A DNA stretch of 64,000 bases from Trileptium ribeirensis (GCA_030248225.1 JASANE010029392.1:22731-86730); one strand, 5' to 3'; shown: positions 1 to 12,800, numbered from the stretch's first letter. Numbers and translations are program-made. The notes: generated by a model not told the origin, from the letters alone.

Positions 1-50
1 ATTTGAAGGGGTGGGGCTCCGACTGACCCACCAAATACTGGGACGAACTA

Positions 51-300
51 TCCCCCCAAGAAACTGGGGGGGCGGCGGTAAGGCCGAAAACGCCCGCGTC
101 ATCAAACACGGGTTTACTTGTGAGTGCAGGGAAGTGTCATACTCTTCCCTAATGCACTCTTGATATATATATAAACCAAGAGTGCATTAGGGAAGAGTAT
201 GACACTTCCCTGCATTCATATGTTAGCCGCCCGTGTTTGATGAGGCGGGCGTTTTCGGCTTTACCCCCCAGTTTCTGGGGGTCGAGATGCCCCGGCCCCT
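51..300. repeat. Palindromic foldback element, two head-to-head copies
   Basis: Arms 121-162 and 177-218 are reverse complements over 42 bases with one mismatch, around a 14-base AT-rich loop. The symmetry continues outward less exactly: the GC-rich blocks (about 51-120 and 219-300) both contain GAAAACGCCCGC-type sequence next to a run of G or C with a TTTCTGGGG-like motif. This looks like two copies of a short repeat fused head to head, or one foldback transposon. No protein is supported. Confidence 0.8.
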
Positions 301-399
301 GCAGTTTTTGGGGGGCAGTTCGGACCCACCCCGCAATTTCTGGGGGTGTCGGTTTACCAGCAGCTTGCTTATACTAGGGGTGTCGGGGCATCTCGATCC

Positions 400-510
400 A
401 CCCCAGAAACTGCGGGGATCACGCCGAAAACGCCCTCGTCGTCAAACACGGGCTAATACGTGAGTGCAGGGAAGTATCATACTCTTCCCTAGTGCACTTT
501 TGATATAACC
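400..510 (+). repeat. Third copy of the foldback repeat unit
   Basis: Repeats the order seen at 51-162: GC block with CCAGAAACTG, GCCGAAAACGCC, CAAACACGGG, then GTGAGTGCAGGGAAG and CTCTTCCCTA before an AT-rich end. It has several substitutions relative to the first copy, so it is an independent older copy in the same orientation as the left arm. Confidence 0.75.
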
Positions 511-1690
511 AATCGAAATAATTGTATCACATTTGGTTATTAGAACTATAGATAATAGCATCTGCGATAAAGCGCGAACTGTATACCGCAAAAATTTATG
601 TTAGTTCGACCGTTACGCATCGGTTCTACATATTCTATGCAAATCAACAGTGATTGGCAAACAGAATGATAACTTACACAATTTTGATCAAGAAATGGAC
701 ACATTTAAAGTAAAAACGCTTTGTGTGACATATATACAATCACAACCTGCCTAAAGTATACTTTCGATCGAATTATTAAGGAACCTCACAACGTGAGCAA
801 ATAACAACGCATGTTCAAATGTGCGGCATGCGACAAACTCAGTAAACACAACGACTCGCAATATGTGTTAGGTTTATTTGAACCTAATAGGCATGAAAGG
901 TTTAAGTCTCGTACCGATATAATTTGAATGAACTAAAGAAAATTATATAATCTTTGGGTAGAAAACCCAAGCTTTGCATTGAACATCGATTCTACCGCCG
1001 CTGCTACGTTCCTTTTCAAGTGTTTGACAAAGTGCGATAATTACGTAAACAAAATTGCCCGAAGTGAAAAATTTAGCGACGGTGGCTAGAAGCTCACGAT
1101 ATATATTCTCCTTTCAATGAATCCATCCGATTGCGGGTGTACCTTCAAAACCCACCCGTCGCACTTGCTATTATACATAGTTATCGAGCATTATTTAATA
1201 TATAAAAGAATACTTGGGTAGCTTCAAATTTGGATTTTATCAACTTATTTTTCCAGCTATACACGTTTCAACTCAAATGTCCCAGCGTAGCATTTTGCTG
1301 CAGTTTTCACGACGCTGCAAGGAGTTTGTTTTATCATGTTTCTAGATGTTTTGAAACCCTTTATTAATGCGTTTGCCGCGCAGGATCAAACAAATTTTGT
1401 GTATCAAACTGTTCCACTGTCCGTCCAGCTCAAGGCCTTATGACAAATCGCTACGACAGCAACACAATAGACATAAAATACACTATTTTGCAAAGTAAAT
1501 TCCATATATTTGTGTAAGACAGTGTTGGCTTTGTGTGATTTTGGCTTTCTGACAACAATGGTCAGCTATTCTTCGTAACACCTTCGGGCAACTTTTGTAT
1601 CGTAAATGGTGCCTAAACGCGATATATCAAATTTTTGTTGGAGGAGTGATTGACAAACTAGATTTATATATAGGCTGAAATAAGTATAGA
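511..1690. other. Non-coding stretch, no gene seen
   Basis: AT-rich sequence with no convincing exon in either strand. A segment near 778-830 (AAGGAACCTCACAACG and following) resembles 9820-9870 and is probably a dispersed repeat. It probably belongs to an intron or upstream region of the receptor gene whose later exons start at 6635. Confidence 0.5.
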
Positions 1691-2189
1691 AAGAATATAT
1701 ATATATATGGACTCGAGCTGGACCTTTGTCCAGTGCCTTTCGCAGAGTGCACGGTTCAGAGTCTACGCGTAGTGGTAGTCCTCTTAAGGATAACACTCAG
1801 CAGGGGGAAGTACGCGAACACCGGCAAGAACAGGTGTCATGGTCATCTTTGGGATGCCTTGGCGGGTTTAGAGATGCTCAGCTCTACTTCCTACAAAATT
1901 CCAAAGAAATGCCTCGATGACAAGTGGTTAGCAAAAGCCAAACGTTGGGGCTATAACCGACACATAAGCTAGTGACTGACAAACCGCGATAAAAAGTCAA
2001 CTGCTGCATTGTAGTCAATGAGAATTGATCTACAAAGGCTAGGGCCAGCGCTTAAAACAGGTGGTTGTGGGCTCGGAAATGCACGTGAAATTTCCGGAAA
2101 CCTCAATGAAAGATCACAAATCAAATTTAGACTCTGCTACGCGTTCTGGGTAGACGACGCCCGTCCCTTCCCTGTCGTCGGCGACGTGA

Positions 2190-2708
2190 AAAATGGGCAT
2201 CAAATTATGCAAGGAGACGAGCCGCATTGCTATGTGGAACGTTCGAACTTTGTTGAAGCCAGGTTACATTGAACTTCTTTGTCGATCACTTACTGCACGT
2301 AATATGGAGATAGCCGCGCTCTCTGAACTGCGAATTCCCGGAAACGGCATGGCTAACATCAACTCCCCCGACGCTGAATACGGGATCCGAGAAAGGCGTC
2401 CAACAGAGAGTAGATTTTGCGATCAGCAAGGACAGGCTAGATGCCGTGATGCTCTGAAATCCGTCCAATTCACGACTAGCCTACGTGAGAATTCGCTCAA
2501 AGCCATGCAACCTATCTATTGTTGTGGCCTATGCACCCACAGATGCCCACAGTTGCGGAGACAAAATGATTTCGTGGAAGGGCTCAATCATCTAATAACC
2601 TCCATCCCCGCAAGAGACATCCTCCTAGTGTGTGGTGATTTCAATGCGCAAGTGGCTCTGCGCGGACCGGGCGAAAACAATGTCCTAGGCCCAACGGCAC
2701 CAGACTGA
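2190..2708 (+). pseudogene. Retrotransposon endonuclease (APE-like) domain, ORF2 part 1
   Basis: The translated segment carries the start of an AP-endonuclease-like domain: MWNVRTLLKPG, then ALSELRIPG (the catalytic Glu position of these enzymes) and, about 125 residues on, LLVCGDFNAQV, the conserved GDFN block. In intact RTE elements this domain nicks target DNA to prime reverse transcription. The frame closes at 2706 just after PTAPD. Reading resumes in another frame with an in-frame TAA soon after, so the domain is broken before the SDH-type region. Part of the middle (about residues 60-90) is also shorter and less alike than expected, suggesting deletion. Confidence 0.8.
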
Positions 2709-2731
2709 TCACCATAGCGAAATTCCATTAA

Positions 2732-3673
2732 TTGTTTTTCGCCAACACCAATTTCAAGCATCCTGCAAAGCAACAGCACACCTGGCGAACCCCCGGCGAG
2801 CGCTATTTTCAGCTTTATCATGACCTTATCCGAAAAAGATGGAAGTCTGCTGTAAGAGACTGCAGGACCGTTTGGGATGATACGGCTGCAGCTACACTTA
2901 AAGCTAGACGCAAACATTTCAAGGTTAGAGCTCGTCCAACCTGTCACCTGTCAGACGCCAGTTGTGTACGGGACAATAGCATCTGCACCTCAGTGTCCAG
3001 CCGCTTGGCAGGATTAGTGGACGCTCAAGTTCCGCCATGGTCTTGTGTTTCTGCCTGCACTATTGCAGCCCTGCGGGAAGTTGCACCGAAGCCGAGACCG
3101 AATAAACGGGATCGATGGCTAGACGCGCCTACAATAGACAAAGCCGAGCTGCTAAGTCATGCTACAACGGAATCTCGAGGCTTTCTCAGGGTCAGCTTGC
3201 ACCACAGCATCAGAGAGTCTAAGCATGAGAAGCTCAAGGCACTTGCCAAAGAGATGAACCAAGCATCTACGTTACATGACCACCGCAGGTTCTACCAGCT
3301 AATCAGACAAGGTGCACAGTCGCAGAATCCCGTGCGTGGTATTATGCGCGACACTACGGGGAAGAGTTTGATCTCCGAATACGCGCAAGTCAATCGTTGG
3401 AGAGAGCATTTCGATGAACTCTTGAATAAAGATCCGCCAACAGAACCGCTAAAGGATGACGACATTCCCTTCAAGGGTTTTTACGAATGCGCGGTCGATC
3501 ACTCGGCACCAACGCGTGACGAAGTCCTCAAAGAGGTAAAAGATCTTCGCAGCGGGAAAACAGCCGGAGAAGACGGTATTCCGCCGGAATGCTATAAGAT
3601 CTCAAAGGATCTCTTTGATACGCTGCACGCCACAATCTGCGACGTATGTCCCAAAAGAGGTCATGCCAGATAA
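2732..3673 (+). pseudogene. Retrotransposon ORF2 linker and start of reverse transcriptase
   Basis: A 313-codon open stretch. It begins with the end of the endonuclease region (HPAKQQHTWRTPG resembles the 'TW.SPG' block of RTE elements) and continues through a basic linker. It then reaches the reverse transcriptase N-terminus, visible as REHFDELLNKD, DEVLKEVKDLRSGKTAGEDG and IPPECYK, the usual fingers-domain entry motif. The frame is then lost: the continuation (DNWRTAIVTPFHKRGD) is in the frame of the next segment, 3615 onward. No nuclear gene would carry this order, so it is part of the same decayed element. Confidence 0.8.
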
Positions 3674-4115
3674 CTGGCGTACCGCCATCGTCACTCCATT
3701 CCACAAGAGGGGTGACAACTCCATCTGCTGCAACTATCGAGGTAAAACGCTGTTGAAAATTGCTTTCAAGGTGTTGGAAGCAGTAATCTGCAACAGATTC
3801 AAGGGTCACCGGGAACTATTTGAACGGGAGCAACAGTGCGGCTTTCGACCTGGTCAAAGCAAAATCGACCAGATACTGAGCATGTAAATCATTCTCCAGA
3901 ATCTTGATGAATATTGGAGACCAGTTGCCGTGGCCTTCGTTGATTTCAAAGCCGCGTTCGACTCAGTTCACCATGAATCGCTGTACAAGATATTGGAGAC
4001 GAACGGCGTGCCGGCCAAGATCGTATCCCTAATCAAGTCGCTGATTGAACCATTTTACTGCCGCGTGCGAAAAATGATACGTTATATGAACGATTTGAGG
4101 TCAGGTCTGGAGTGA
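3615..4115 (+). pseudogene. Retrotransposon reverse transcriptase, motifs 2-A (stop inside)
   Basis: Two adjacent open pieces (to 3887, and from 3930) in the same frame, separated by a TAA. The first has WRTAIVTPFHKRGD, NYRGKTLL and EQQCGFRPGQSKIDQI, typical of non-LTR reverse transcriptases. The second has AFVDFKAAFDSVHHESL, where FVDFKAAFD carries the first catalytic aspartate (motif A), followed by the 'GVPAKIVSLIKSL' helix. The stop between them and the following frameshift make it non-functional. Confidence 0.85.
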
Positions 4116-4477
4116 GACAAGGCTCAATCTTGTCCCCCATACTCTTCATCTACGCAATTGCATGGGTGACGGAGACCGCCCTGGCTAACGACGACGGTGT
4201 TATTTTCGATGCAAATGGCATGAAGTTCACATATGCCGCTTATGCCGACGACATAGCCATAGCCACATTGCCAGTCAGCGAACTACAAGATGTGCTCAAT
4301 CGAGTTGACACAGCTGCAAAGCGCATTGGTCTGGTCATCAGCTCCCAGAAGACCAAGATAATGACCTGCTGCATCGAGAGACATCAAAACATCGTTCTGA
4401 ACGGTTCTGTCCTGGAACATGTCGAACAATTCTGTTGCCTGGGCAGCACTTTTACGTCCTTGCGACACCGAGATTAA
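4112..4477 (+). pseudogene. Retrotransposon reverse transcriptase, motifs B-E with YADD
   Basis: Starts with RQGSILSPILF (motif B, the 'GxxQGxxLSPxLF' block with a changed start) and contains AAYADDIAIATLP, the YADD catalytic pair (motif C). LVISSQKTKIMTC (motif D/E region) and LEHVEQFCCLGSTFTS, the typical 'YLGS' block, follow. The catalytic aspartates are still present even though the ORF is broken on both sides, so decay is fairly recent relative to the other repeats here. Confidence 0.85.
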
Positions 4478-5063
4478 AAACCGCATAAACCGTACCAAGT
4501 CTGCCTTTGCGGGCCTACGGCATGTGTGGAACACCGCAGACGTGTCCGTTCAAACGAAATTTCAGATATATAATGCTGCTTCTGTTCTACGCCTGCGGAA
4601 CATAGACAGCGAATACTCAGCAGCAGATCAACACATTAGAGAACTTCTGTCGACGCCGGATTCTAGGCGTAACAAAATTCGATCACATCAGGAATGAAGA
4701 CCTTCGTGTAAGAACCTTCGTCGCGAAACCTAGGTGTCGACACTGCTGAGGAGGGAGTGTTTGTGGTTGCTCGGCCATGTTCTGACGATGTCCTACAACA
4801 GGATTCCGAAGTCACTAGCTAAAACAACGCCCCCGGACGTCTGGACCCGACCGCGCGGAAGATCTCACGAAACCTGGCGACGTCAAATAGTCAACGATTG
4901 TCACCAGCATTTTCGATACGTGCCGCTACGCCAATTGCAACAATACCCGATGTCGCTTATCGAACCAAGCACAACGAACAGGGAAGAGTGGCGACTAGTG
5001 ATCAGCATTGAGGCCCCCACAACCGTGGGGCCAGGTGAATACATACATATATATATAGTTTAG
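4419..5063 (+). pseudogene. Retrotransposon ORF2 C-terminal region
   Basis: Continues after the YLGS block with EIKNRINRTKSAFAGLRHVW, then a degraded 'TKFQIYNA' stretch. After a stop and frameshift comes RRECLWLLGHVLTM and a proline- and arginine-rich RGRSHETWRRQIV segment, the standard 3' end of ORF2 in RTE-like elements ('R..WLGHV.R' and 'GRP..TWRR'). The end of the ORF runs into the terminal ATAC/TATA microsatellite. Confidence 0.8.
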
Positions 5064-5439
5064 TGCATTAAGCTTTTCGGAATCAATTTTGATACTGTGA
5101 AAATTTTCGGCCAAATTGTCAATTCACTATACTTAGTTTCAAATAAAATGAGCAAAACTACCGACGTTAAAGTCATTCATTAATTTTTTCTGAAGATGAT
5201 TATATAACTGTTTTATTGTTCTAACTATTTCAAATAACGTAATAAAAATTGTGAAAGTTTTTGCAATATCGGACTATTGACTTACCAACTTGTACATGAT
5301 AATTGCAAAGTTCCTAAAAACTTCAGCCCAAAATATAAGTTCTGCATACCATACCTGCCACATCAATTAGGCTATTTCATGCGCCATAATATGTCATATC
5401 TCTTAGTCTTTTATTTAACCGCATAAAGACTAGCCAGTT

Positions 5440-5900
5440 AAGCCATAGGTTCCTAATGTCTGTCGAATGAGGAGTGTAGCAGGCTTATTTCACAGTTTTT
5501 GACAATTTTCCCCAATGTACCCTAAGATTTTCACCAATTTTTGTTAATTTGTGCCAGATTTTGCTAAATTTTCGCTATGTTTATCAACTTTCTCAAAATT
5601 TTCTGTGCGCATTGGGTGCGCATGGAGATAGCCGTCACAGGCTGGGCATTGAGTTCTAAGGGGGCTAATATTGTTTGGGAAGTGGGGTAATATTCCTTAC
5701 CCCTATGGACACCTATTTTTAGCAATTCCGGTGATAATTTTGCCCCGAAATGGAATTCTTTGCGAAGATGAAAGAGTATTATAGCCAGTTTTGGCCAACA
5801 GCAGGTTTTAACGTCAAACTGCGGATCCCCTGCAGATCCCACGAGTTCGGGGAGGGACGTTGCCAACGGTTGGTCAACGACAGGCTGATAGGCAGTAAGC
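5440..5900. repeat. Dispersed repeat with AATTTTGCCA-type core
   Basis: A core of short T-rich phrases (TTTTCACCAATTTTTG, CAGATTTTGCTAAATTTTCG) flanked by GC-richer sequence. The same architecture occurs at 7380-7770, 8340-8680, 10510-10860, 15560-15900, 31670-31930, 43060-43360 and 55740-56120. It probably is a short non-autonomous element family. No coding function seen. Confidence 0.55.
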
Positions 5901-6634
5901 TACCGCAGAAATATTTCAAACTTTCAACTATATCGTAGTTTTTATGATGACAAATCTGAACATTCGTAATTTTGTAAGTCTAGACCTCCAATCCATTGGG
6001 CCGGATAAGACACAATTCGTATTGAATTTCAATTTTTCCAGTGTTTAACAAATTTTCACAAATTGCTCGTTAAAGACGCATTGTATTGGCAGGAATGAGG
6101 CAAGTGACCGTTCTATTAAGCACTGACACTCTAGCAGCCAAAACTAAATGTCTGCTCGTGTTTCATACTGTAAGTTTCCTACCATTCTGCTATCTTGTAA
6201 GTTTTTGCAATCCTAACATATGCGCTGTGCATAAAGTGTAAAAAATAGTGAAAAGTAAGAATTAGAAAAAAATATGAAACGGTGCATTCATTATCACGTA
6301 CACAATACCATTGTAGCGAACCAGACTCGGTAAAAAAATTCAATATTTACTGTGAAACAACGTAAACTTCACAGGAAACACCAGAATATGGCGTTTAGGC
6401 TTCGAAAGAAATTTTAGCCGAAGTGCAGGAAGTGATTTAGTCTGAAAATAGACAGAATGTTACCTAGTCCTAAGTCGTACCATATGTATCCAAACGTACT
6501 AAAAATATGACATCTGTAAAATACATAATCTGTATTTACGCAATGTTGTCGTTTTAAAGTTACATTACGCCGCTTCCAACAGTACCCTACATAGTAAAAG
6601 TGAACGCGGGTAATTTTAAGATATTTATTTTCAG

Positions 6635-6895
6635 AAATCACGCCAGGATCGTTTAACTTGCAAAAGGTCAAGCCTTAGCGACACAAATTACCATTACCAA
6701 AATCATTGTTCTATCGACGGAGGAAGCAATTATAGCAAAGCTCCAAGTACGGCACTGGACATCGTTTGCGGGCAAGGCGAGAGTATGGTTCGACCAGAGG
6801 CAGCACAGATTTGTAGTAAACACGATGCGAGCTTGAGTAATTCGAACAAGTGTCGCAAGGGCTGTATTTCATCGTCATCAACAACCGAGACAATG
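6635..6895 (+). CDS. Receptor exon: first part of the long intracellular loop 3
   Basis: Acceptor TATTTATTTTCAG ends at 6634 and donor ATG|GTAAAA begins at 6896. The exon is 261 bases, 87 codons, phase 0 at both ends, with no stop in this frame. It opens KSRQDRLTCKRSSLSD (basic, as expected just inside TM5) and ends CISSSSTTETM. It is rich in Ser, Asn and Cys and has no membrane segment. The other two + frames contain stops. Homology cannot be shown because such loops evolve fast. Confidence 0.6.
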
Positions 6896-9800
6896 GTAAA
6901 ATATTTTAATTTGATTTCAAGTTTTTAGGCAAGTATGCCTGTTGGTTGCCAAAATACTACTATAGGAATGCATGCTCAAGGTCCAAGGGGGAAGCCGGGT
7001 CAGGGGGGTCGGTATTCGGCCCTCCTCAGGGGTCCGAACACCATGTGTTGGACTTGGAGGGGAGGGAGTTCGGCGTCTTCGGCGCCTATTGGTTGAGTGG
7101 TTTGGGCGCCTATGGATTCTGTGCCTTTATGGACACCAGGGAGTGATGGGTCGGGGTATCTATGAGGGAATGCGGCGCCTCAGACGAGATTATCCCTCTA
7201 TCCTCGCTATGAGCATGCAACACTGTTCCACTATTTATGCAAAGTTTTTGCCATGTTAATGATACAGCGATGTCAGCGAAGGTTTCTAATTAGAACAGTA
7301 CTAAACAGATTGCCTAGATTACTACAGCTGCTATTATTTCTTAATAACTAAAGTTTCAACAATGGAGCATACATGCCGAGGCAGCAGTTTAGGGCTAACC
7401 CCTGAAGCCCTGCTCTACCTCTCACTTCCGAAGCCACCACACTACCCCTTCCCACTCCCCCAAGGCGCTGACCTACCCCCGCTCTTCAAAGTACCATCCT
7501 CCTCCCCTGAGCCTGCGCACCGCTAAACCCCGCACTCCCCACCACTCCCCGCCCCCGCTTCCAGCGTCGATGTTGATGGCGCGCGAGAAATTTTTGCAAC
7601 AATGTGGAAAATTGGCGGCAAAAATTGTGGTGAAATTGGCAAAAATGTGGGTGCGACGGAGGGAGGTCATCAACTTATTGTCACCGTTCCCCTGACCACC
7701 GCGCCACCCGAGGGCCTTTACCCACTGAGCCGGCCTGTAGATTCTACTATCTTGGTACACGCTGACGACACCCCTGTATTGACACTGAATTTACTAAACT
7801 CTCCCTATAGATTCTACTACCTTGGTGTACACATCTTGCAGTAAATTTCGAGGTGTTTTTATGTATGTAGTTGTAGTAAATATATGTAGTTTGTGAATCA
7901 GTTTACTATCACAGGAATCACACACAGAATATTATCTTTCAGAACGGTGGAGATAGGTTTGAGATGCTTGTTTTTTTTGAACTGCTATAAAAACTATTCA
8001 AAATTTATAAACTAACAAAAGCTTATAAATATTAAATATTTACTGTTCCTTACAATTTCTTCCGGAATTCTACTATAATCGCGGTCAGGCATGTTTTTAT
8101 TTGCAATGGCACTACGAATATAGATTAGTAGTACAAACAAATTTCAAGCATGTCATGCTAAGTTTTTACTTACAAGCATGAATAACGGCGAAAGCAATGG
8201 ATAGATGTGATCAAAATGTGACCCGACTGTAAAAAAAATTTGAAGCTTTTGAAAAAACAAGCATCAGTTTTTACACAAAAACAAACTGATACATACGTAT
8301 GATTTCGGTCTAAATAGCTCTAAACTATGTCATAGGTGTTCTTAGTGGTTCGTGTTGGAGGCTAACCCCTAAGTGTTAGCCCTCGTACACCGCGATTTAC
8401 CCTTCAGGCCACCCCTCCTTCCCCGCAGACACTCCACGCTACAAGCGCCAAGAACGTACCCGAAAAATTTTAGGAATTATTGATAAAATTACAAAAATTT
8501 TGCGGGCAGATTTGTAAATTAGAGAAAATTATAAAGAAATGCTAATCGGGACATTCGAGAAAATTTTCGGTAACCACTCCCCCGCACTGTCTACAAAGCC
8601 TCCCTTACCGCGTACTTCCCATCCACACCACCTGCACCTTCCGCTTCTCCCACTAGCAGACGATGGCCCTATGATATATATAAATGTGAACCTATAAATT
8701 TTAGATTCTTCGCATTTTATAGCTTAGCGAACAGTCATGCGACTCGAGCGGTGGTCTCGTGGCACACCTACCAACTCTTCTCGAGTGCGATAACGAAGTT
8801 CCGTCAAGGAAATGTAGCGCCGTGTCGATGCAAGGTTTGGTGGATTCCGTTAATAACTGGATTAGTACGGCCGCAGCATTGCGAACAGCTCATTCCAAAT
8901 ATTCATTACAAAATCAGTGTGCAGATGCCGTAAGTCAGTAACACCTAATTTCTATATTTGGGGCCTAATGTTAGGCTGGAACAGCTGGAAAACTCGACTG
9001 GTGAGGCCGGCCGGTTTGCCGGCTCGTTAGCCGGCAAGGTGGTCCGCCACCAGCCGCGAAATTTTGCGGCCGACCGGCTAACATAAAATCCGGCTGGTGC
9101 CCAACACTACTAAAGGTTCAACGTAATCCTTATTTTAAACCTAAGTCGTTAACTCGTGAACTGATTATGTTGATTTAACTCAGGTCGTCAATTTGGTCCG
9201 AATGATATATAAAATGTCGATTGTATGTGATTATCATTCATTCATAAGTTTACATTTATGGAAATAATCTGTAGTGTATTTTTGTATCGGCTGTTCGCCG
9301 ACTAGAGGGCCAACAAAAATCCAGCCGGTGTTCAATACTACTAATGCGTGAATAAAATTAAGGTGACCCCACCAACCATCCTATTTGTAATAAGCGATAT
9401 CGCATCGGAAACCCTTGTTACGAAAAAATGTTGAATTTCATTCGGTTTTCGCTTACCGAAAATTGGTAAAATCGAATCCAACTGCTGCATATTACGGGTT
9501 CGGTGCCTGCGACATATAGTAGAAGTGGGTTAAGGTTGGGGGACCGATCAGGGAATGAATGTTAGCGCTGCGCGGGGGAGGGGGAGGGAAGGTGAGCCGA
9601 CACCTCAGGGAGGAACGAGGGTAGCTCAACCTATCCCTATGAGCATATATGACCAAAATTGTATTATTGTGGCCGTAGCTTAATTTCCTTCTTTAACCAA
9701 AGCGTAGTATGTACAATGTTGAACAAACTGTTGCCCCAACGGTGGATTGAACCTAGATCGCTCAGGTTCATGTCGTGTACGCTAGCCGCTACGCTATATA

Positions 9801-12800
9801 GGAGCTGCTACTCGGTTCCTTAAGGAACCTCAGAACGCGAACGAACAACAACGCACGTACAAACGAACGACAAAAATAGGCAGTTAACAGGTCACGTAAT
9901 CTGCGCTGCGACAAATATTGTCAATATACGAACGAAAGTGTTAAATTCGTCAATTTTTCGTCAAAATATTTTATACAAACCTTGTTCCACGTGGGTTGGC
10001 AATAACGGCTCGAAATGAAGCTTAGCGTGATTTCATACAGAACGAGTTGTCATACAAACGCTGAACATTTTACAAATTAACCAGTAGTATATAAATCTGA
10101 ACATATAAATTCTATGTCAAAACAGTAACGATTGATTTTAAATTTGTGATAAGTATTTGTTAAATTCTGTATAAAAGAAAGTATATTGTTTTAAAATATT
10201 AATATAATGTACACCATTAAAGAGAATCTGGTCAAATTTTTAATAACATGTTACATGCGTAATTATATATACCGCTGACATTAATACTATAACACGCTTC
10301 TAATGCATATAATTTTATCACTTAGTAGAAAATGGTAAATATCTCAATCAACCGGTTGCTTCCAGACAGCCAAAATTACTTGACTTATCCTATTTCAGTT
10401 ACGAAAACATTAAAATCCGATATAAAAAAGGAGTCAGGATTGCATTGTACGCAAGAGCTTATTATTTGAAACATTGTTCTAAAAAACCAGCGTTCGTTAT
10501 TTGGTGTCGGCTGTAGGTTTGGACGGTCCGTCGGCTGAGGGGGAGGGCAGATGGGCTCTGCTGGGTTAGGACGTAGTTGTGGAAGGGGTAAATTTTTGAA
10601 ATTTTCAGGAACTTATAATTTTTCACAATTTATCGAAAATTTTTCTCAATTTTATCCAAATTATGCTAAATGTTTCATCAATTTTTACGAATTTGTGCCA
10701 GTTTATCCTACATTTTCCCAAATGTTTTGTTAATTTTTTCCCCAAAAATGTTCCGGGGGAAGTGGGTATGGTATAGAGCCTCCGAGGGAGGGGTGCAGAT
10801 TTCGCTTGTGGCGGCTCCATCCTCAAGGGGTAACCCATATGGCCGATTGCTTTGACTTAGGTTCAGAATTTTATTTGCTTCGAATTACCTTTATACTACA
10901 TGAATAAGGAAGGTCTCTACGAAATACAATAGCTAAGATGAATGTACATTAAATAAATATATTTAATATTAAAAAAATTTGTGCATCGTTTACGTTATAA
11001 AGGACCCCCATGTGAAAGTTTTGTCCACCCTCAGTGTCTCTGCCACCATCAAATATATGGTGTCTTGGACACCATGGTGTTTCTGATGGTATTTTCATAT
11101 AGTATACATAGTCAGTGTACTGTCGGTAATAGTATGGTGTAGACTACACTATAAATTTTATATGGTGTTAGCTACACCATGCTGTTATTTACACGAAATA
11201 TATAATGGGTTTGTGTATGATGTCCTTGACACCGTTAGTAAATAGGTAGATTAAGACACTATAGCTACGTTAATGGTATCTGATACACCATATTTTGCAT
11301 TACATAGTGGGGGCATATACCATATACCACTGAATGGTGTGGTCTAGACCATAGGTGGACAAAACTTTCGCATAAGGGATCCTTTAAAAATTAAACACCG
11401 CATTAATATAAATCATATACTCAAAAGAATCTAATATCATTAAACTTTATGTACATGTTTTGAAGTCATAATCAATAAGGACTTTTTGACTGTATAACTA
11501 TATTGCAGCTAAATGCCATGTCTAAAATTTAAGCCTTCCACTTCCTCACATTTTATCACGGATAGCAACAGGAGCAGCAGCACCGCGATACGACGAAATA
11601 TGTCATCGACAGCGAGTGTTGGTGATTTTAGACGTCGTGCATTGCTTCGAGTTTTATCGATCATCGGTTTGTACATCGGTTCTTGGCTGCCGTATCAAAT
11701 AGTCGCCGTCATTCGACTTGTAGATGAGGAAACGTTTATCAAATGTCATCAGTGAGTAAACGTATAATAAAGTAAATCATTCGCTGATCCCAACTATTAC
11801 AATGTTTAGTAGCTTTCATTGTTTGATATTATCACGAGTCGATTATAGTCGGCTCTGCTATAAGGATGTGACACTCCTCGGCTTTGCAATTTTAAAGCCC
11901 GCGGTATGCGGCGGTCATTTTCGCCCTTACCCCAGGTTTATAACCCTCTTCGTGTGTCATAACCCATAAACGTGACTACCTTATTCATGTTATCGAACTG
12001 GCAAATCCATACCCCGCATGTTCGTGGACCATCGAAAAACCACACCCATGTTCCTGGACTGCTAAATTACAACATTCCTATGCTTTCGAACTACTAAATT
12101 CAGACTTTTAGGAACTTGTTGAGAAACGAAATACATCGAGTACAACTATAGCCTTTTGAGCCGCTTAGATTTTAGATTTGTTCAGTTTGAACTTTTAAAC
12201 GTTAAATAGCTATCGCAAGAAGTTATGTATGACTGTATTACATGGATTTTGAATCTGGTTAACCTTACTTGTAGACTTATATTATAGATAGAACATTGCT
12301 ATGAATGTCAGATTGTGATATCACAAGCAATTTAACAGCTCATGCAGGCTTTTGGCCGATAGTTATAGACTTATATTATAGATAGAACATTGCTATGAAT
12401 GTCTGATTGTGATATCACAAGCAATTTAACAGCTCATGCAGGCTTTTGGCCGATAGTTATAGACTTATATTATAGATAGAACATTGCTATGAATGTCTGA
12501 TTGCGATATCACAAGCAATTTAACAGCTCATGCACGCTTTTGGCCGATAGTTATAGACTTATATTGTAGATAGAACATTGCTATGAATGTCTGATTGCGA
12601 TATCACAAGCAATTTAACAGCTCATGCAGGCTTTTGACCGACAGTTATAGACTTATATTATAGATAGAACATTGCTATGAATGTCTGAGTGTGACATCAC
12701 AAGCAATTTAACAGCTCATGCAGGCTTTTGGCCGATACTTATAGACTTATATTATAGATAGAACATTGCTATGAATGTCTGAGTGTGACATCACAAGCAA

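Larger units (their letters stand above)
1710..5062 (+). mobile_element. RTE-clade non-LTR retrotransposon, decayed, nearly full length
   Basis: About 0.5 kb of leader is followed by an apurinic-endonuclease domain (2190-2708), a linker, a reverse transcriptase palm (about 3530-4477) and a C-terminal region (4419-5063), all on the + strand but spread over several frames. It ends in a short microsatellite (ACATACATATATATATA, 5041-5057) rather than a long poly(A), as is usual for RTE elements; TATATA also occurs at about 1698-1708 near the left end. Several frameshifts and stops show it is inactive. It lies upstream of the first visible receptor exon, so probably in an intron of that gene. Confidence 0.85.

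Noticed and set aside
1258..1372. Open stretch after a good acceptor (TTATTTTTCCAG)
   Set aside because: It runs to a stop with no donor, is not hydrophobic like TM1-TM5 and resembles no family.
6085..6200. Possible upstream receptor exon ending in GTAAGT (6171 or 6197)
   Set aside because: Two donor-like sites and a short open frame, but a stop just upstream, no convincing acceptor and no TM5-like sequence.
9732..9808. Functional tRNA gene on the minus strand
   Set aside because: A and B boxes are present but the acceptor stem does not pair; more like a SINE head.
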